Below, in pieces: positions 17,553 through 26,411 of a stretch of DNA of 64,000 nt. Made by a program: the position numbers and the translations under genes. Each line of letters begins with the position of its first letter. Position 1 is the stretch's first letter. The stretch lies in contig CBDEGI010000002.1 in the NCBI GenBank assembly GCA_965237575.1, positions 1-64,000 of the forward strand, in the 5' to 3' direction. This stretch comes from JAKZVK01 sp965237575 (GTDB lineage Bacteria > Acidobacteriota > Terriglobia > Bryobacterales > UBA6623). The notes under the pieces are model-generated. The model had not been told where the DNA came from. It searched no databases and saw nothing but the letters and a program-made list of their open reading frames with translations.

Positions 17553-18252
17553 ATGAAGCTGAGAAATGCTCTTTCGGGGTATGCACTTGACTCCCGACGA
17601 CCCCACACCTTGTGGTCGGCGACTGCGGCGACCGTACCCTCGAGGGGCCATCGGGCAGCGGTCGTGGGTCCTATAGCCGCCGCTCATTGCGCCCCGCGGG
17701 GGGACGGCAGCGGTTGACTTTGAAACCTGAAGGCGAAGCGCTCTTGAAACTCCCCAGCGTGCGCGAATAGTCCTCCAGAGCCCGGATACTAGACCTTGGG
17801 GCTTCGGGAGTCAAGTGCATACCCCAGATGCTCTTTTTCACTCCGGCAAGGACGGGTCCTGGCAGGATCTTGGGCTGTTGATCGCTCGGGTGGGTTTCTC
17901 GGGGACCCTGATCTGGCGTCACGGTGTTTCGAAGATTCCGGGCCTGTTGGCCGATCCAGTCGAGTTCCTCGACCCACTCGGCCTGGGACCAGCGGTGAGT
18001 CTCGCGTTGGCCACCTTTGCCGAGTGCGTCTGCGCCTTCGCGCTCGTTTTGGGCATCCTTAGCCGTTTCGCCTGCGTGCCGCTTGTGATCAACTTTGGGG
18101 TGATCGTCTTCGTCATGCACCAAGCTCAGGTCCCAGGCGGCCAGGGGGAGCTGGCGCTACTTTTCCTTGTCGCCTTCACGACGCTTCTCCTGACAGGGCC
18201 CGACCGCTACTCGCTCGACGAGCGACTCAGAGGAAACGGCAACACCAGCTAA
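17553..18252 (+). pseudogene. DoxX family membrane protein interrupted by miniature element B
   Basis: Deleting 17575-17827 plus one 9-base duplication leaves 438 bases and a continuous 145-residue protein starting MKLRNALFHSGKDGSW. Four hydrophobic segments follow (LGLLIARVGFSGTLIW with the DoxX-type gating G; LALATFAECVCAFALVLGIL; VPLVINFGVIVFVMHQAQV; LALLFLVAFTTLLLTGPDRY). The terminal GPDRYSLDERL is the typical DoxX end. DoxX proteins are small inner-membrane proteins linked to thiosulfate/quinone or redox homeostasis. A downstream ATG inside the element (17815) could still start the remainder, so partial function is possible. Confidence 0.8.
17575..17827. mobile_element. miniature element B, copy 2
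   Basis: A 253-base element with both terminal repeats (GGGGTATGCACTTGACTCCC and its complement) and a perfect target duplication ATGCTCTTT at 17566-17574 and 17828-17836. On the minus strand, the right end reads like the start of an IS1595 transposase (LEDYSRTL), showing its origin by internal deletion. Confidence 0.92.
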
Positions 18253-18323
18253 CGTCGGCCCGGACGCCGACAATACCTGCCGGAGGGTACGCGCCAAGGG
18301 GCACGAAGAAATGTCATAGTTCA

Positions 18324-18370
18324 TGACATCGGTTGTTACCACCACCTATCGTTTCAAGGTAGAATCGGAC
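18324..18370 (+). promoter_or_regulatory. dispersed promoter-like motif before kinase relic
   Basis: TGACATCGGTTGTTACCACC followed by a GTAGAAT box sits immediately ahead of the kinase relic start at 18375. It matches 16024-16070 over roughly 45 positions with several substitutions. I infer a promoter region that accompanies serine/threonine kinase genes in this genome; experimental support is absent. Confidence 0.4.
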
Positions 18371-18374
18371 CGGC

Positions 18375-18500
18375 ATGGTCGGCCAGACCATAGCCCACTA
18401 CCACATCATCGACAAGCTCGATGAAGGGGACATCTGGTCGCCAGGTGTCGTTCTGTACGAGATGGTCACAGGGCAGTCTCCTCGAAACCAACTAATCTAG
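18375..18500 (+). pseudogene. serine/threonine protein kinase relic, internally deleted
   Basis: A 41-codon frame starts MVGQTIAHYHIIDKLDEG, the usual beginning of Acidobacteria-type serine/threonine kinases (M-x-G-x-x-I-A-H-Y-x-I-x-x-K-L-G-E-G), and jumps directly to DIWSPGVVLYEMVTGQSP, kinase subdomain IX (S-D-I-W-S-L-G-V-V-L-Y-E-M). Everything between, including the P-loop, the catalytic HRD loop and DFG, is deleted without breaking the frame. It ends RNQLI-stop just before the enolase-superfamily gene. Confidence 0.75.
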
Positions 18501-18507
18501 AGGCACC

Positions 18508-19707
18508 ATGTCATTGTTGAACCGCCGCCACGCCCTGAAGATGCTGACCACAACGGTTGCTGGTTTTGCTGCGGGGACGCCTCTGTGGGGTCAGGCCCGC
18601 TATCGTCAGCAAGCTCCAATCCGCCAGCCCAGGATTACCGACATTCAGGTCAAAGAGATCATCTCACCGTTCCACGATTACAACGCCAGAGCCCTCTTCC
18701 GGAGCCAATCCGATTACTCGGTTCGGACCGTCTATATCGTCCGGACGGACACCGGTCTGGAGGGCTACGGCGAGAAGTGGGACACCAAGACTCCCGAAGA
18801 CTTGTCCTCTTACCTGGACACGACTCCTTTCGATTGGTTCGGTAGCACTCACAGTATGCCCATGAGCATGGCCCTGTACGATCTGATCGGCAAGATCCTG
18901 GGTATTCCTCTGTGGAAGCTGTTGGGTCCACAGGTTCGCAAGTGGGTTCCGGTGGCTGCCTGGACTGTCTCTCAGCCTCCCGAGGACATGGCTGAGGAGG
19001 TCCGGCAGGTCTCGGCCCGTGGTTACCGTTGGCCCAAGTACCACGTGGATGTGTTTCAGAACTCCATCGACCAGACCGCCGCCATGCAGGAGGCTGCGCC
19101 TCCCGGCTTCAAGATCCACTATGACTTCAACGCCGATTCTGAGCTGGCCATGGTGTATCCAGTCCTGCGGGAGCTGGAGAAGTTCCCGGTAGCCGGAGAA
19201 ATCGAGGACCCCATCAATGTCGAGGACCATGAGGCCTGGAAAGCGTTACGGACCAAGTGTTCCCTGCCGTTGATCTTTCATTACGGACTCGATCCCACAG
19301 AGTTTTATGTCCGCCATGGACTCTGCGACGGCTTCGTCGCCTCCCGTTTTCCTGTAGGTACGAACATGAGACTGGCGGCCCTGGCCGAGAGCACCCGCAT
19401 GCCCTTCATCCTTCAGCTGCCCGGTGGGAATCTCAGCATGGCCTTCCTGGCCCACCAGGCGGCCGTCTATAGGATGGCGACGCTTCCTGGGATTCCGCTG
19501 GCCAACCTCTGGAAAGACGACATCACCGTCGAGTCCATGCCTGTTGTCGCGGGAAGTGTCCAGGTCCCGGAAGGGCCCGGCCTGGGGTTGAAGCTGGACC
19601 GGCAGAAATACGAGAAGTATGCGGCCGCCTCCAGGCCCGATCCGGGACGGTTCCTTTTCCGGGTCCGCTACCACTTTTGGCCTTCGTGTGCCATGCGATC
19701 AAGCTAG
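18508..19707 (+). CDS. mandelate racemase/enolase-superfamily protein with Tat signal
   Basis: A 399-residue protein. The N-terminus carries a twin-arginine signal (NRRHALKMLTTTVAGFAAGT), so the enzyme is probably exported folded. Residues 45-150 form the enolase-superfamily capping domain (VYIVRTDTGLEGYGEKWDTK; MALYDLIGKILGIPLWKLLG). Barrel metal-ligand candidates are D and N in HYDFNADSELAM, E in AGEIEDPINVEDHEAW and the block PLIFHYGLDP. Such enzymes abstract a proton alpha to a carboxylate, often in sugar-acid dehydration. The last ten residues (HFWPSCAMRSS) look unlike the family and the 3' end may be altered. Confidence 0.8.
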   Translation: MSLLNRRHALKMLTTTVAGFAAGTPLWGQARYRQQAPIRQPRITDIQVKEIISPFHDYNARALFRSQSDYSVRTVYIVRTDTGLEGYGEKWDTKTPEDLSSYLDTTPFDWFGSTHSMPMSMALYDLIGKILGIPLWKLLGPQVRKWVPVAAWTVSQPPEDMAEEVRQVSARGYRWPKYHVDVFQNSIDQTAAMQEAAPPGFKIHYDFNADSELAMVYPVLRELEKFPVAGEIEDPINVEDHEAWKALRTKCSLPLIFHYGLDPTEFYVRHGLCDGFVASRFPVGTNMRLAALAESTRMPFILQLPGGNLSMAFLAHQAAVYRMATLPGIPLANLWKDDITVESMPVVAGSVQVPEGPGLGLKLDRQKYEKYAAASRPDPGRFLFRVRYHFWPSCAMRSS

Positions 19708-19887
19708 CACGAAGGCGTCCCAAAAACAAACCTTGGTGCTCTCCCGCCCGCCAACTGCAACTCGTAGTCAGCAAGTCACTTACATCACGATCGAGTTTCG
19801 GGACAATACAACGGGGCTCCGCCCCTGTGCCCGCCGAAAACGGCCCAGATCCTAACTTAGAAAGTGGTACAACATTGGGGGGGCAGG

Positions 19888-21660
19888 TCAGTATCTACAC
19901 CCGGTGGAGCGATTAGCCGCCGAGTCGGGTCCGCTTGATTCTTGTCTGGAACTCCCTTCGACGATCGTAAGCACCCGATTGGCAGCTGCACGCGAGACAT
20001 GCTCTACAAGGTCGCTCGGCCAGTGGATTTCGAGAGCCGCGCTTTCGGATTTTCCAAGACCGAAATGGACCCGCAGATCGTTCTGCGACAGATAGCTGCC
20101 GCCGCTACGGATTTCGTCCATTTGGCGGCGACCACTTTCGGGCACGCAGTAGATACGGGCTCCAATAGCAGAGCGATTCGACTTCACGCCCACCAGTTTT
20201 ATCTTGAGCCAGTTGTTCTCACCTGAAGCGTCGCAACGAAGCAACTGGGGGACGTCGTTGATGCAATTGACCACAACGTCGATGTCGCCGTCATTGTCGA
20301 AATCGCCGAAAGCGCAGCCGCGGGCGGGCACGGCCTCGAGAATTCCCGGGCCCGCTTCCAGCGAGACGTCAGCGAATTGCCCGTTTCCTAGATTTTGATA
20401 GAGCACTTTGCGCTGACGGTATCCGGTTTCAACTTCCACCTCATGCACCTCCGGGTACACGTGTCCGTTGGCAAGCAATATGTCCGCGAGGCCGTTATTG
20501 TCGATGTCCAAGAAGCCCGCTCCCCACCCCAGAAAACGCGTGTTTCGTCCCAGCCCGGACGAGTAGGTCGTCTCTTCGAAGACATTGTCGCCGAGATTCC
20601 GGTAAAGGTTTGAGTGATCCCCGGAAAAATTGGTCTTAACAATATCGAAGCACCCGTCACCGTTGTAGTCAGCTGCCGCCACTCCCATCCCGGCCTGGGC
20701 TTTCCCGTCCGCGCTGAACGCCACTCCAGCTTCGATACCGATGTCGCGGAATGTGCCGTCGCCGTTGTTGCGGTACAGAGCAGAAGGGCTGGAATCGTTC
20801 GCAACATAAATATCCGGCCAGCCATCGTTGTCGAAGTCGGAAACCAGCACCCCGAGACTGTATTTCCCCGGAGTATTGCAAATTCCGGCCGTCTCAGATA
20901 CGTCTGTGAATGTGCCGTCTCCATTGTTGTGGAAGAGAATATTTCTACCGCTTTGAAGACCGGCTGGCCCGCACGCAACCTCCAAACCCTTATAAAGGCA
21001 CAGGCCGTCCTCGGAAACGGGAACGGTCTCGGGATCAAAATCGACGTAGTTTGCAACGAAAAGATCCAGCCACCCGTCGCGGTCATAATCCAGAAAGGCG
21101 CAGCCGGTGTTCCACCGCGTCACCTTGTCTCCTCCCGCGCCGACGCCGGCTTTGGAAGTGACGTCGGTGAACGTGCCGTCCCCGTTATTGTGATAAAGAA
21201 CGTTCTCGCCCCAGTAGGTAACGAAGAGATCGTCGTGCCCGTCGTTGTCGTAGTCGCCGATGCATACGCCCTGCCCCCAGCCGCTGCGCCCCAGCCCAGC
21301 TTTCATCGTGACGTCGGTAAACGTGCCGTCCCGATTGTTCTTGTATAGCCGGTTGGTGGGCTCCGATCCCTCCGGAAAATCAGTTTCGAATCGAGTCCCA
21401 TCCACTAAGAAAATGTCGAGCCAGCCGTCGCTATCATAGTCGAAGAACGCTACCCCACATCCGGTGGTCTCAAGCAGGTAGCGGTTGCGTTTCTCGGCGC
21501 CGAATACTGTTCGCGTCCGCAGCCCGGCCTCCCGCGCAACGTTGATGAACCGCACGGGCAGGTTCTGTCCGAAAAGCAGTTGCTCAAGCGTGAATACAAG
21601 TCCCGAGCGCCAGATCGAACGAATCAATTCCCGACGCGTAAAGAGCCGTCTTTTAATCAT
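19888..21660 (-). CDS. CRTAC1-type FG-GAP/VCBS repeat protein with ASPIC/UnbV domain
   Basis: A 590-residue exported protein. After a basic N-terminus, repeated units of the type FFDYDSDGWLDIFLVDG ... RLYKNNRDGTFTDVT occur about eight times between residues 50 and 470, forming a calcium-binding beta-propeller (D-x-D-x-D-G motifs). The C-terminus has the ASPIC/UnbV domain: NNWLKIKLVGVKSNRSAIGA and GSYLSQNDLRVHFGLGKSES. Such proteins are abundant in Acidobacteria and Planctomycetes; their role is not established but cell-surface adhesion or glycan binding is suspected. It appears intact, unlike the two other copies at 52-54 kb and 55-59 kb. Confidence 0.9.
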   Translation of the reverse strand: MIKRRLFTRRELIRSIWRSGLVFTLEQLLFGQNLPVRFINVAREAGLRTRTVFGAEKRNRYLLETTGCGVAFFDYDSDGWLDIFLVDGTRFETDFPEGSEPTNRLYKNNRDGTFTDVTMKAGLGRSGWGQGVCIGDYDNDGHDDLFVTYWGENVLYHNNGDGTFTDVTSKAGVGAGGDKVTRWNTGCAFLDYDRDGWLDLFVANYVDFDPETVPVSEDGLCLYKGLEVACGPAGLQSGRNILFHNNGDGTFTDVSETAGICNTPGKYSLGVLVSDFDNDGWPDIYVANDSSPSALYRNNGDGTFRDIGIEAGVAFSADGKAQAGMGVAAADYNGDGCFDIVKTNFSGDHSNLYRNLGDNVFEETTYSSGLGRNTRFLGWGAGFLDIDNNGLADILLANGHVYPEVHEVEVETGYRQRKVLYQNLGNGQFADVSLEAGPGILEAVPARGCAFGDFDNDGDIDVVVNCINDVPQLLRCDASGENNWLKIKLVGVKSNRSAIGARIYCVPESGRRQMDEIRSGGSYLSQNDLRVHFGLGKSESAALEIHWPSDLVEHVSRAAANRVLTIVEGSSRQESSGPDSAANRSTGCRY

Positions 21661-21855
21661 CAGTCCACAACCTCACGACTAATTGGTGCTACGCTCATTC
21701 TAGATTCTAGGCCTTGAACTCCAAGGCGACTGTCTGTATAGCATTTCTCTACATCAAGACTCTCTTAGCTGATTGTATGTAATACGCAGGCTAGCCGCAT
21801 TCAGTCTGTTCTGTCAAGCAACAGAGGGTCGGGTTGTCGGGGCGAAATGGTAGGG

Positions 21856-23158
21856 ATCACTACTGTCCGGCTAATGAGTTGGCCAGTGGTCGCAAGTAGC
21901 TGGAGGAGGGTAAGTTAGGTCCTTCTCTCAACGTTTTCGATTTGAATTCCCTCTGGGCTTTGCGGCCCCGCTGGAAGACGGCCTTCGGAGCGGACAATGG
22001 TCCATGAACTCCGGCCGTGCCGTCTTCTCGCAGTTGATCGACCACCTTCCCGCTCACGAGTTTCATCGTTGCGTCCGCCGCTACGGCGAGGATCGGCGGC
22101 ATCGTGGTTTCTCCTGCATGGATCAGTTTCTTGCGATGGCCTTCGCCCAACTGACACGCCGTGAGAGCCTTCGTGACATCGAAACCTGCCTGCGTTCGGT
22201 GGCACACCGGCTTTACCATTTGGGATTCCGGGGACACATCTCCCGTGCGACGTTGGCCGACGCCAACGAGACTCATAGCTGGCGCATGTGGGAAGACTTG
22301 GCGCAAGTGCTCATCGGCATCGCCCGTCCGATGTACGCTCACCAAGCCATCGGCGCCGATCTCGACGCCACCGTCTATGCCCTCGATTCCACCACCATCG
22401 ACCTGTGTTTGTCGTTGTTCCCTTGGGCTCGCTTTCGCCGCACCAAAGCGGCGGTCAAACTGCACACGCTGCTCGACCTGCGCGGCTCGATCCCTACGTT
22501 TGTCCGCATTAGCCCAGCCCGCGGGCACGACGTCAACATCCTCGACGAACTCGCGCCGGAGGCCGGTTCGTTCTACGTCATGGACCGCGGCTATCTCGAC
22601 TTCGCCCGGCTTTACACCTTCGTTCTTTGCTCGGCCTTCTATGTCGTGCGTTGCAAGAAGAACGTGCAACTCGACCGGCGCTACTCCCGCCCCGTGCCGT
22701 TGGAAAGCGGCCTCCTCTCCGACCACACCGTGGTCCTGCGCAACTATCAATCCGCACGCGTCTATCCCGATGCCTTGCGGCGCGTGCGGTTCCACGACGC
22801 CGCATCCGATCAGCGACTGGTGTTTCTCACCAACAACTTCGACCTGGCGGCACTGACGATCGCGCATCTCTACAAGGCCCGCTGGAAAGTCGAACTGTTC
22901 TTCAAATGGATCAAGCAGCATCTCCGCATCAAGGCCTTCTACGGTACCAGCGAGAACGCCGTCAAGACGCAGGTTTGGATTGCCATCGCAACCTATCTAC
23001 TGGTGGCCATCCTGAAGAAGCGCCTAGGGCTGGAAGCCAGTCTCTACCAACTTCTACAGGTTCTCAGCATCACCGTATTCGAGAAAACGCCCATTTTACA
23101 GGCCTTTGAGCGCCCTGCCTCCAAAGTCGACATACCCCATCCTCCTAACCAAGGAAAC
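21856..23158 (+). mobile_element. IS4 family element, 3' end truncated
   Basis: The left end starts ATCACTACTGTCCGGCTAAT; a related decayed end is at 31511. The transposase runs to about 23158 but has lost its last codons, stop and right terminal repeat where the element meets the lipoprotein pseudogene. No target duplication can therefore be seen. Confidence 0.75.
22004..23158 (+). pseudogene. IS4 family DDE transposase, C-terminus fused into host sequence
   Basis: Residues 1-380 are a typical IS4 (ISPepr1-like) transposase: a DUF4372 N-domain (FSQLIDHLPAHEFHRCVRRY; FSCMDQFLAMAFAQLTRRES), first Asp in VYALDSTTIDLCLSLFPWA, second Asp in GSFYVMDRGYLDFARLY, and the Y-K-A-R-W-x-V-E-L-F-F-K-W-I-K block with catalytic Glu. 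The family C-terminus (FEKTPILQAF...NQLNLF-stop) is preserved to NQGN, after which the frame continues about 195 residues into antisense host DNA to 23746. The DDE residues are intact but the end of the IS is lost. Confidence 0.82.
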
Positions 23159-24690
23159 GCCATCGAGCCGCTCGGGCTCCGTCATGCGGGCAATTCCAGT
23201 GCTCCGACGCGCATACTCCTCGGCCATATTGACCCGGTTGGTAAAGTCTGGAATGAATGTAAAGCTCGCGCGCGTGAAAGGCCAGAGCGGATCGATTCTT
23301 GCGGCCCGGTGGGTTTTCCACAACGCCTGATCCCACCAGGAGTGCTCGATGGTCATTGTGCGGGCCGGGGGTTTATCAAAGAAGAGCGGGTTCCCCGGGG
23401 AAAAGTTTGTGCCCATCCTGGGGCCCGTGTCGGGAACAAGACGGACCGCCGAGCTAAAACGGCGCCACGCATCCAGAACCTGACTCTCCGAACCGGGGCC
23501 GAAATCGCGCCTGGCAATTTGGGGAAGGAGTTCCTCAATCGGAGGGGCCTCCGTCCAGGAGCTCCAGGCGCGCAGTTCCGAAATGAAATTCGGCGTGTAG
23601 CCTTGTACTCCCACGGCAGCACCTCGATCTCGGGGTCGACACGGTGGCACTCCTCGGCCACAATTGCGACCGCCCGGCTCCAGTTCTTCGCCCATTCTCG
23701 GAGGTCGAGATTTCCGTGGCCGCCAGCGCCGAACCACGTGTCGTAGAAAAAGCCTTCCGTGAGCAGGACGTAACCGCGTATCTCGGGAAAGCGGCTGAGA
23801 ATGTCACGCATCAAGTCTCGCAGTCCCGCCTCGCTTTCCCGATTACCCGTGAAGCGGTAGAGGATGGGAGTGTACACGGATATCCCATAACGGGATGCGC
23901 GCACTAGCAGATCCTTGATCCGCATCGGGTCCTGCCGACGCACCAGCACGTAGTGCGCGGACCCTTCGGCCCCATTGGGGTTGGCGTAGGGTGAGGCGTA
24001 GATCGCGTCATATCCGGCGTGTGCGACCTGGGACAGGTAGGCGTCCGGCCATTCCATCCAGCCGGGCCAGTTCATGACCATCCGGGTACGGTACAGGCTG
24101 CGGCGAGTGGACTGGAGGTTCCGCCGAAGAAAGGGCCCCTCGCGAAGATTCATGCGCGATTCAAGGTTGTACAGACCCTGAGCTGCGCCACGCTCGGCGA
24201 ATCCGCAGACGACGACGCGTTCCTGCGAGAACTCCAGCGCATAGTCCTTGGGACCATGGAGAGCCGCGCCGCAACCCGGCAGCGTTCGCGCCGTTCCGGC
24301 CACAATTACGCGGTTGAGCTCGCGCCACCCATCCAAGGAGCTAAGAGACTCCATCTCGACCCGCACCTTCATCGCGATCTCGAGATAGTCACGGAAGTCC
24401 TCAGCCGCGGTGCGGAGGACGGAGTCGGCCTGCGAAGGAACCAGAAGCTTCCATCCTTCAGCCCCGATCTCAATCTCGGCGGGCGTCGCGCTCGCATTGG
24501 GATCGCGCCTCAGGCTGTGGACGGGGCCCTCTTTCAAAGTCTTGTGGTGTTGGTAAGGTTCCTCCAGAGGGAGGAGACGGAAGGCTTCGGCACTGAAATC
24601 GTCTGAAGTCCGGGGTTCATCGCGCTCGCACGATGAAAACAGCATCAGTATTGCGCTCAGGCCTATCCTCTGTCGTAGATTAACGCTCAC
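23159..24690 (-). pseudogene. lipoprotein with glycoside-hydrolase-like N-domain, frameshifted and truncated
   Basis: GTG 24690, with GGAGG six bases ahead, begins a lipoprotein signal ending in the lipobox LFSSC. Residues 85-205 (AAEDFRDYLEIAMKVRVEME ... GPKDYALEFSQERVVVCGFA) resemble the N-terminal beta-hairpin domain found in alpha-glucuronidases and GH20-like enzymes. The part after it (WMEWPDAYLSQVAHAGYDAI; RASRYGISVYTPILYRFTGN) looks like a TIM barrel. Near 23601 one base is missing: EVLPWEYK should continue in another frame as GYTPNFISELRAWSSWTEAP to about 23160, where IS4 truncates it. It likely acted on uronic-acid-containing glycans. Confidence 0.65.
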
Positions 24691-24937
24691 AGCGCCCTCC
24701 CGATCGGCGCATTTCGGATTCGAGCAGACAAGCCTTGAGATGGCGATGAGGCGCACGACGTCCCCAGGAAGATCGAACCCACTGACCGTCGTGATGCGGC
24801 GGTGCACTCGTCGCTCAGATGGCCTGCGCCGTTGGCCATGAGCACGATCGCTAGCATTCCTTCAGCCGTCCGCGCGAGGAGCCGAGATGATCGAGCGTGT
24901 CGGCACCTGCCTGTGAGTGTTGCGTATAATTCGCATA

Positions 24938-25212
24938 GTGGGGTATCCATTTGACTCAGGTGACCACAACATACTGTGGTTGGCCATTGGCGGCCCCCGG
25001 AAAGGCTTGCCGATAGCACCACGTTTCCAAGCCTGCGATGGCCATGGCGCGTGCGTAATCCTTGATCGGCCCGAAACGCAGCCTCGTGGCCCAATTGCCT
25101 GCAGACCGGCGTCTGGCGCCCCAGGGTGCATTCTGGGTGCAGTGTGCTGGCGTCCATGGATCGACCAAACCACAACGCCTAGGGGCTACCTGAGTCAAGT
25201 GGATACCCCATT
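24938..25212. mobile_element. miniature element A, copy 4
   Basis: A complete 275-base copy with perfect 8-base target duplications TTCGCATA (24930-24937 and 25213-25220). An IS1595 element was inserted two bases further on, into the duplicated target. Confidence 0.92.
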
Positions 25213-25222
25213 TTCGCATAAT

Positions 25223-26249
25223 CAGGGTATGCACTTGACTCCCGAGACCCCAACATATAGCATGCGGGGCTGTGGAGGACTACCCGCGGACGCTGGAGGA
25301 GTTTGAGGGGCGTTTTGCCACTGAGCAGGCGTGTCGCGAGTATCTGATGCAACTGCGCTGGCCACAGGGTTTTGTGTGTCCCCGCTGTGGAGGGCGGAGA
25401 ACTCGGCCCAGCCGGCGGGGCCTGCTGCGGTGTGGGCAATGCGATTATCAGGCTTCGGTGACGGCGGGCACGATTTTCCAGGACACGCGCCTGCCGCTGC
25501 GCACCTGGTTTCGGACCATGTGGTGGGTGACCAGCCAGAAAAACGGGGCGAGCGCACTGGGACTGCAAAGCATCTTGGGTCTGGGAAGCTACCGTACCGC
25601 CTGGGCGTTGCTGCACAAGCTGCGGCGCGCGATGGTGCGGCCCGGCCGAGAACGGCTCAGCGGTCGCGTGGAGGTCGACGAGACCTATGTGGGGGGCGCA
25701 GAAGAGGGACTGCGCGGACGGCAGACGCAGAAAAAAGCACTGCTAGCCATCGCCGCCGAGGAAGACGGCGCGGGGATAGGAAGGATCCGTATGAAGCGCA
25801 TCCGCGGAGCGTCCAAGCAACAGCTGCACGGCTTCATCCAAGAGGCTGTCGAGCCCGACAGCACGATCCACACCGACGGCTGGGAAGGGTACGTCGGCCT
25901 GGAGGCGCTTGGCTATCGGCACGAGTACGACTTTCTGGCCGGTTCGAGCCAGTCGGCCTCCGAGCTGTTGCCCCACGTTCACCGGGTGGCTGCCCTGTTG
26001 AAGCGCTGGTTGATCGGGACGCACCAAGGCGCTGTGAGCCGTGAACACCTGGACTATTACCTGGATGAGTATACGTTTCGATTCAATCGACGACGCTCTC
26101 GTCACCGGGGAAAGCTCTTCTACCGGCTTGTACAACAGGCCGCGACCGTTGGGCCCACGACCTATTCAGAGATGGTCCAACACCTACGCGGCAGGCGGAC
26201 CGGCCAACCACAAGATGTGGGGTAGTCGGGAGTGAAGTGCATACCCCGA
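25223..26249 (+). mobile_element. IS1595 family element, complete
   Basis: A 1027-base element with ends GGGTATGCACTTGACTCCCG and its imperfect complement (CGGGAGTGAAGTGCATACCC). The target duplication is TCGCATAAT (25214-25222 and 26250-26258). It is the likely autonomous parent type of miniature element B, which has the same ends and the same transposase start. Confidence 0.9.
25272..26225 (+). CDS. IS1595 family (ISXO2-like) transposase
   Basis: A 317-residue transposase with an intact frame. The N-terminal zinc ribbon is CPRCGGRRTRPSRRG ... CGQC. After it come SVTAGTIFQDTRLPLRTWFR and WVTSQKNGASALGLQ, and the ISXO2-like DDE domain with VEVDETYVGGAEEGLRG (first Asp), STIHTDGWEGYVGLEALGY (second Asp) and the terminal HLDYYLDEYTFRFNRRRSRH (N-R/E region). 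GTG 25272 (VEDYPRTLEEF) is used as start, as in the relatives at 29502 and 63488. It is the only uninterrupted IS1595 transposase here, so it is a candidate for mobilising miniature element B. Confidence 0.92.
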   Translation: MEDYPRTLEEFEGRFATEQACREYLMQLRWPQGFVCPRCGGRRTRPSRRGLLRCGQCDYQASVTAGTIFQDTRLPLRTWFRTMWWVTSQKNGASALGLQSILGLGSYRTAWALLHKLRRAMVRPGRERLSGRVEVDETYVGGAEEGLRGRQTQKKALLAIAAEEDGAGIGRIRMKRIRGASKQQLHGFIQEAVEPDSTIHTDGWEGYVGLEALGYRHEYDFLAGSSQSASELLPHVHRVAALLKRWLIGTHQGAVSREHLDYYLDEYTFRFNRRRSRHRGKLFYRLVQQAATVGPTTYSEMVQHLRGRRTGQPQDVG

Positions 26250-26411
26250 TCGCATAATATGTGTATGCCAAACACACGTCGGCGCTGTCAAGTAAAACAG
26301 AGCAGCGGCGGCGACGGAAGCGGCCGACAAGATGGGATACTACGAGGAGCGTTGCAAGGATTGTCGCTTCATGAGCGAGAATCCGATTGACGTCGGTCAG
26401 AACCATCGGGG

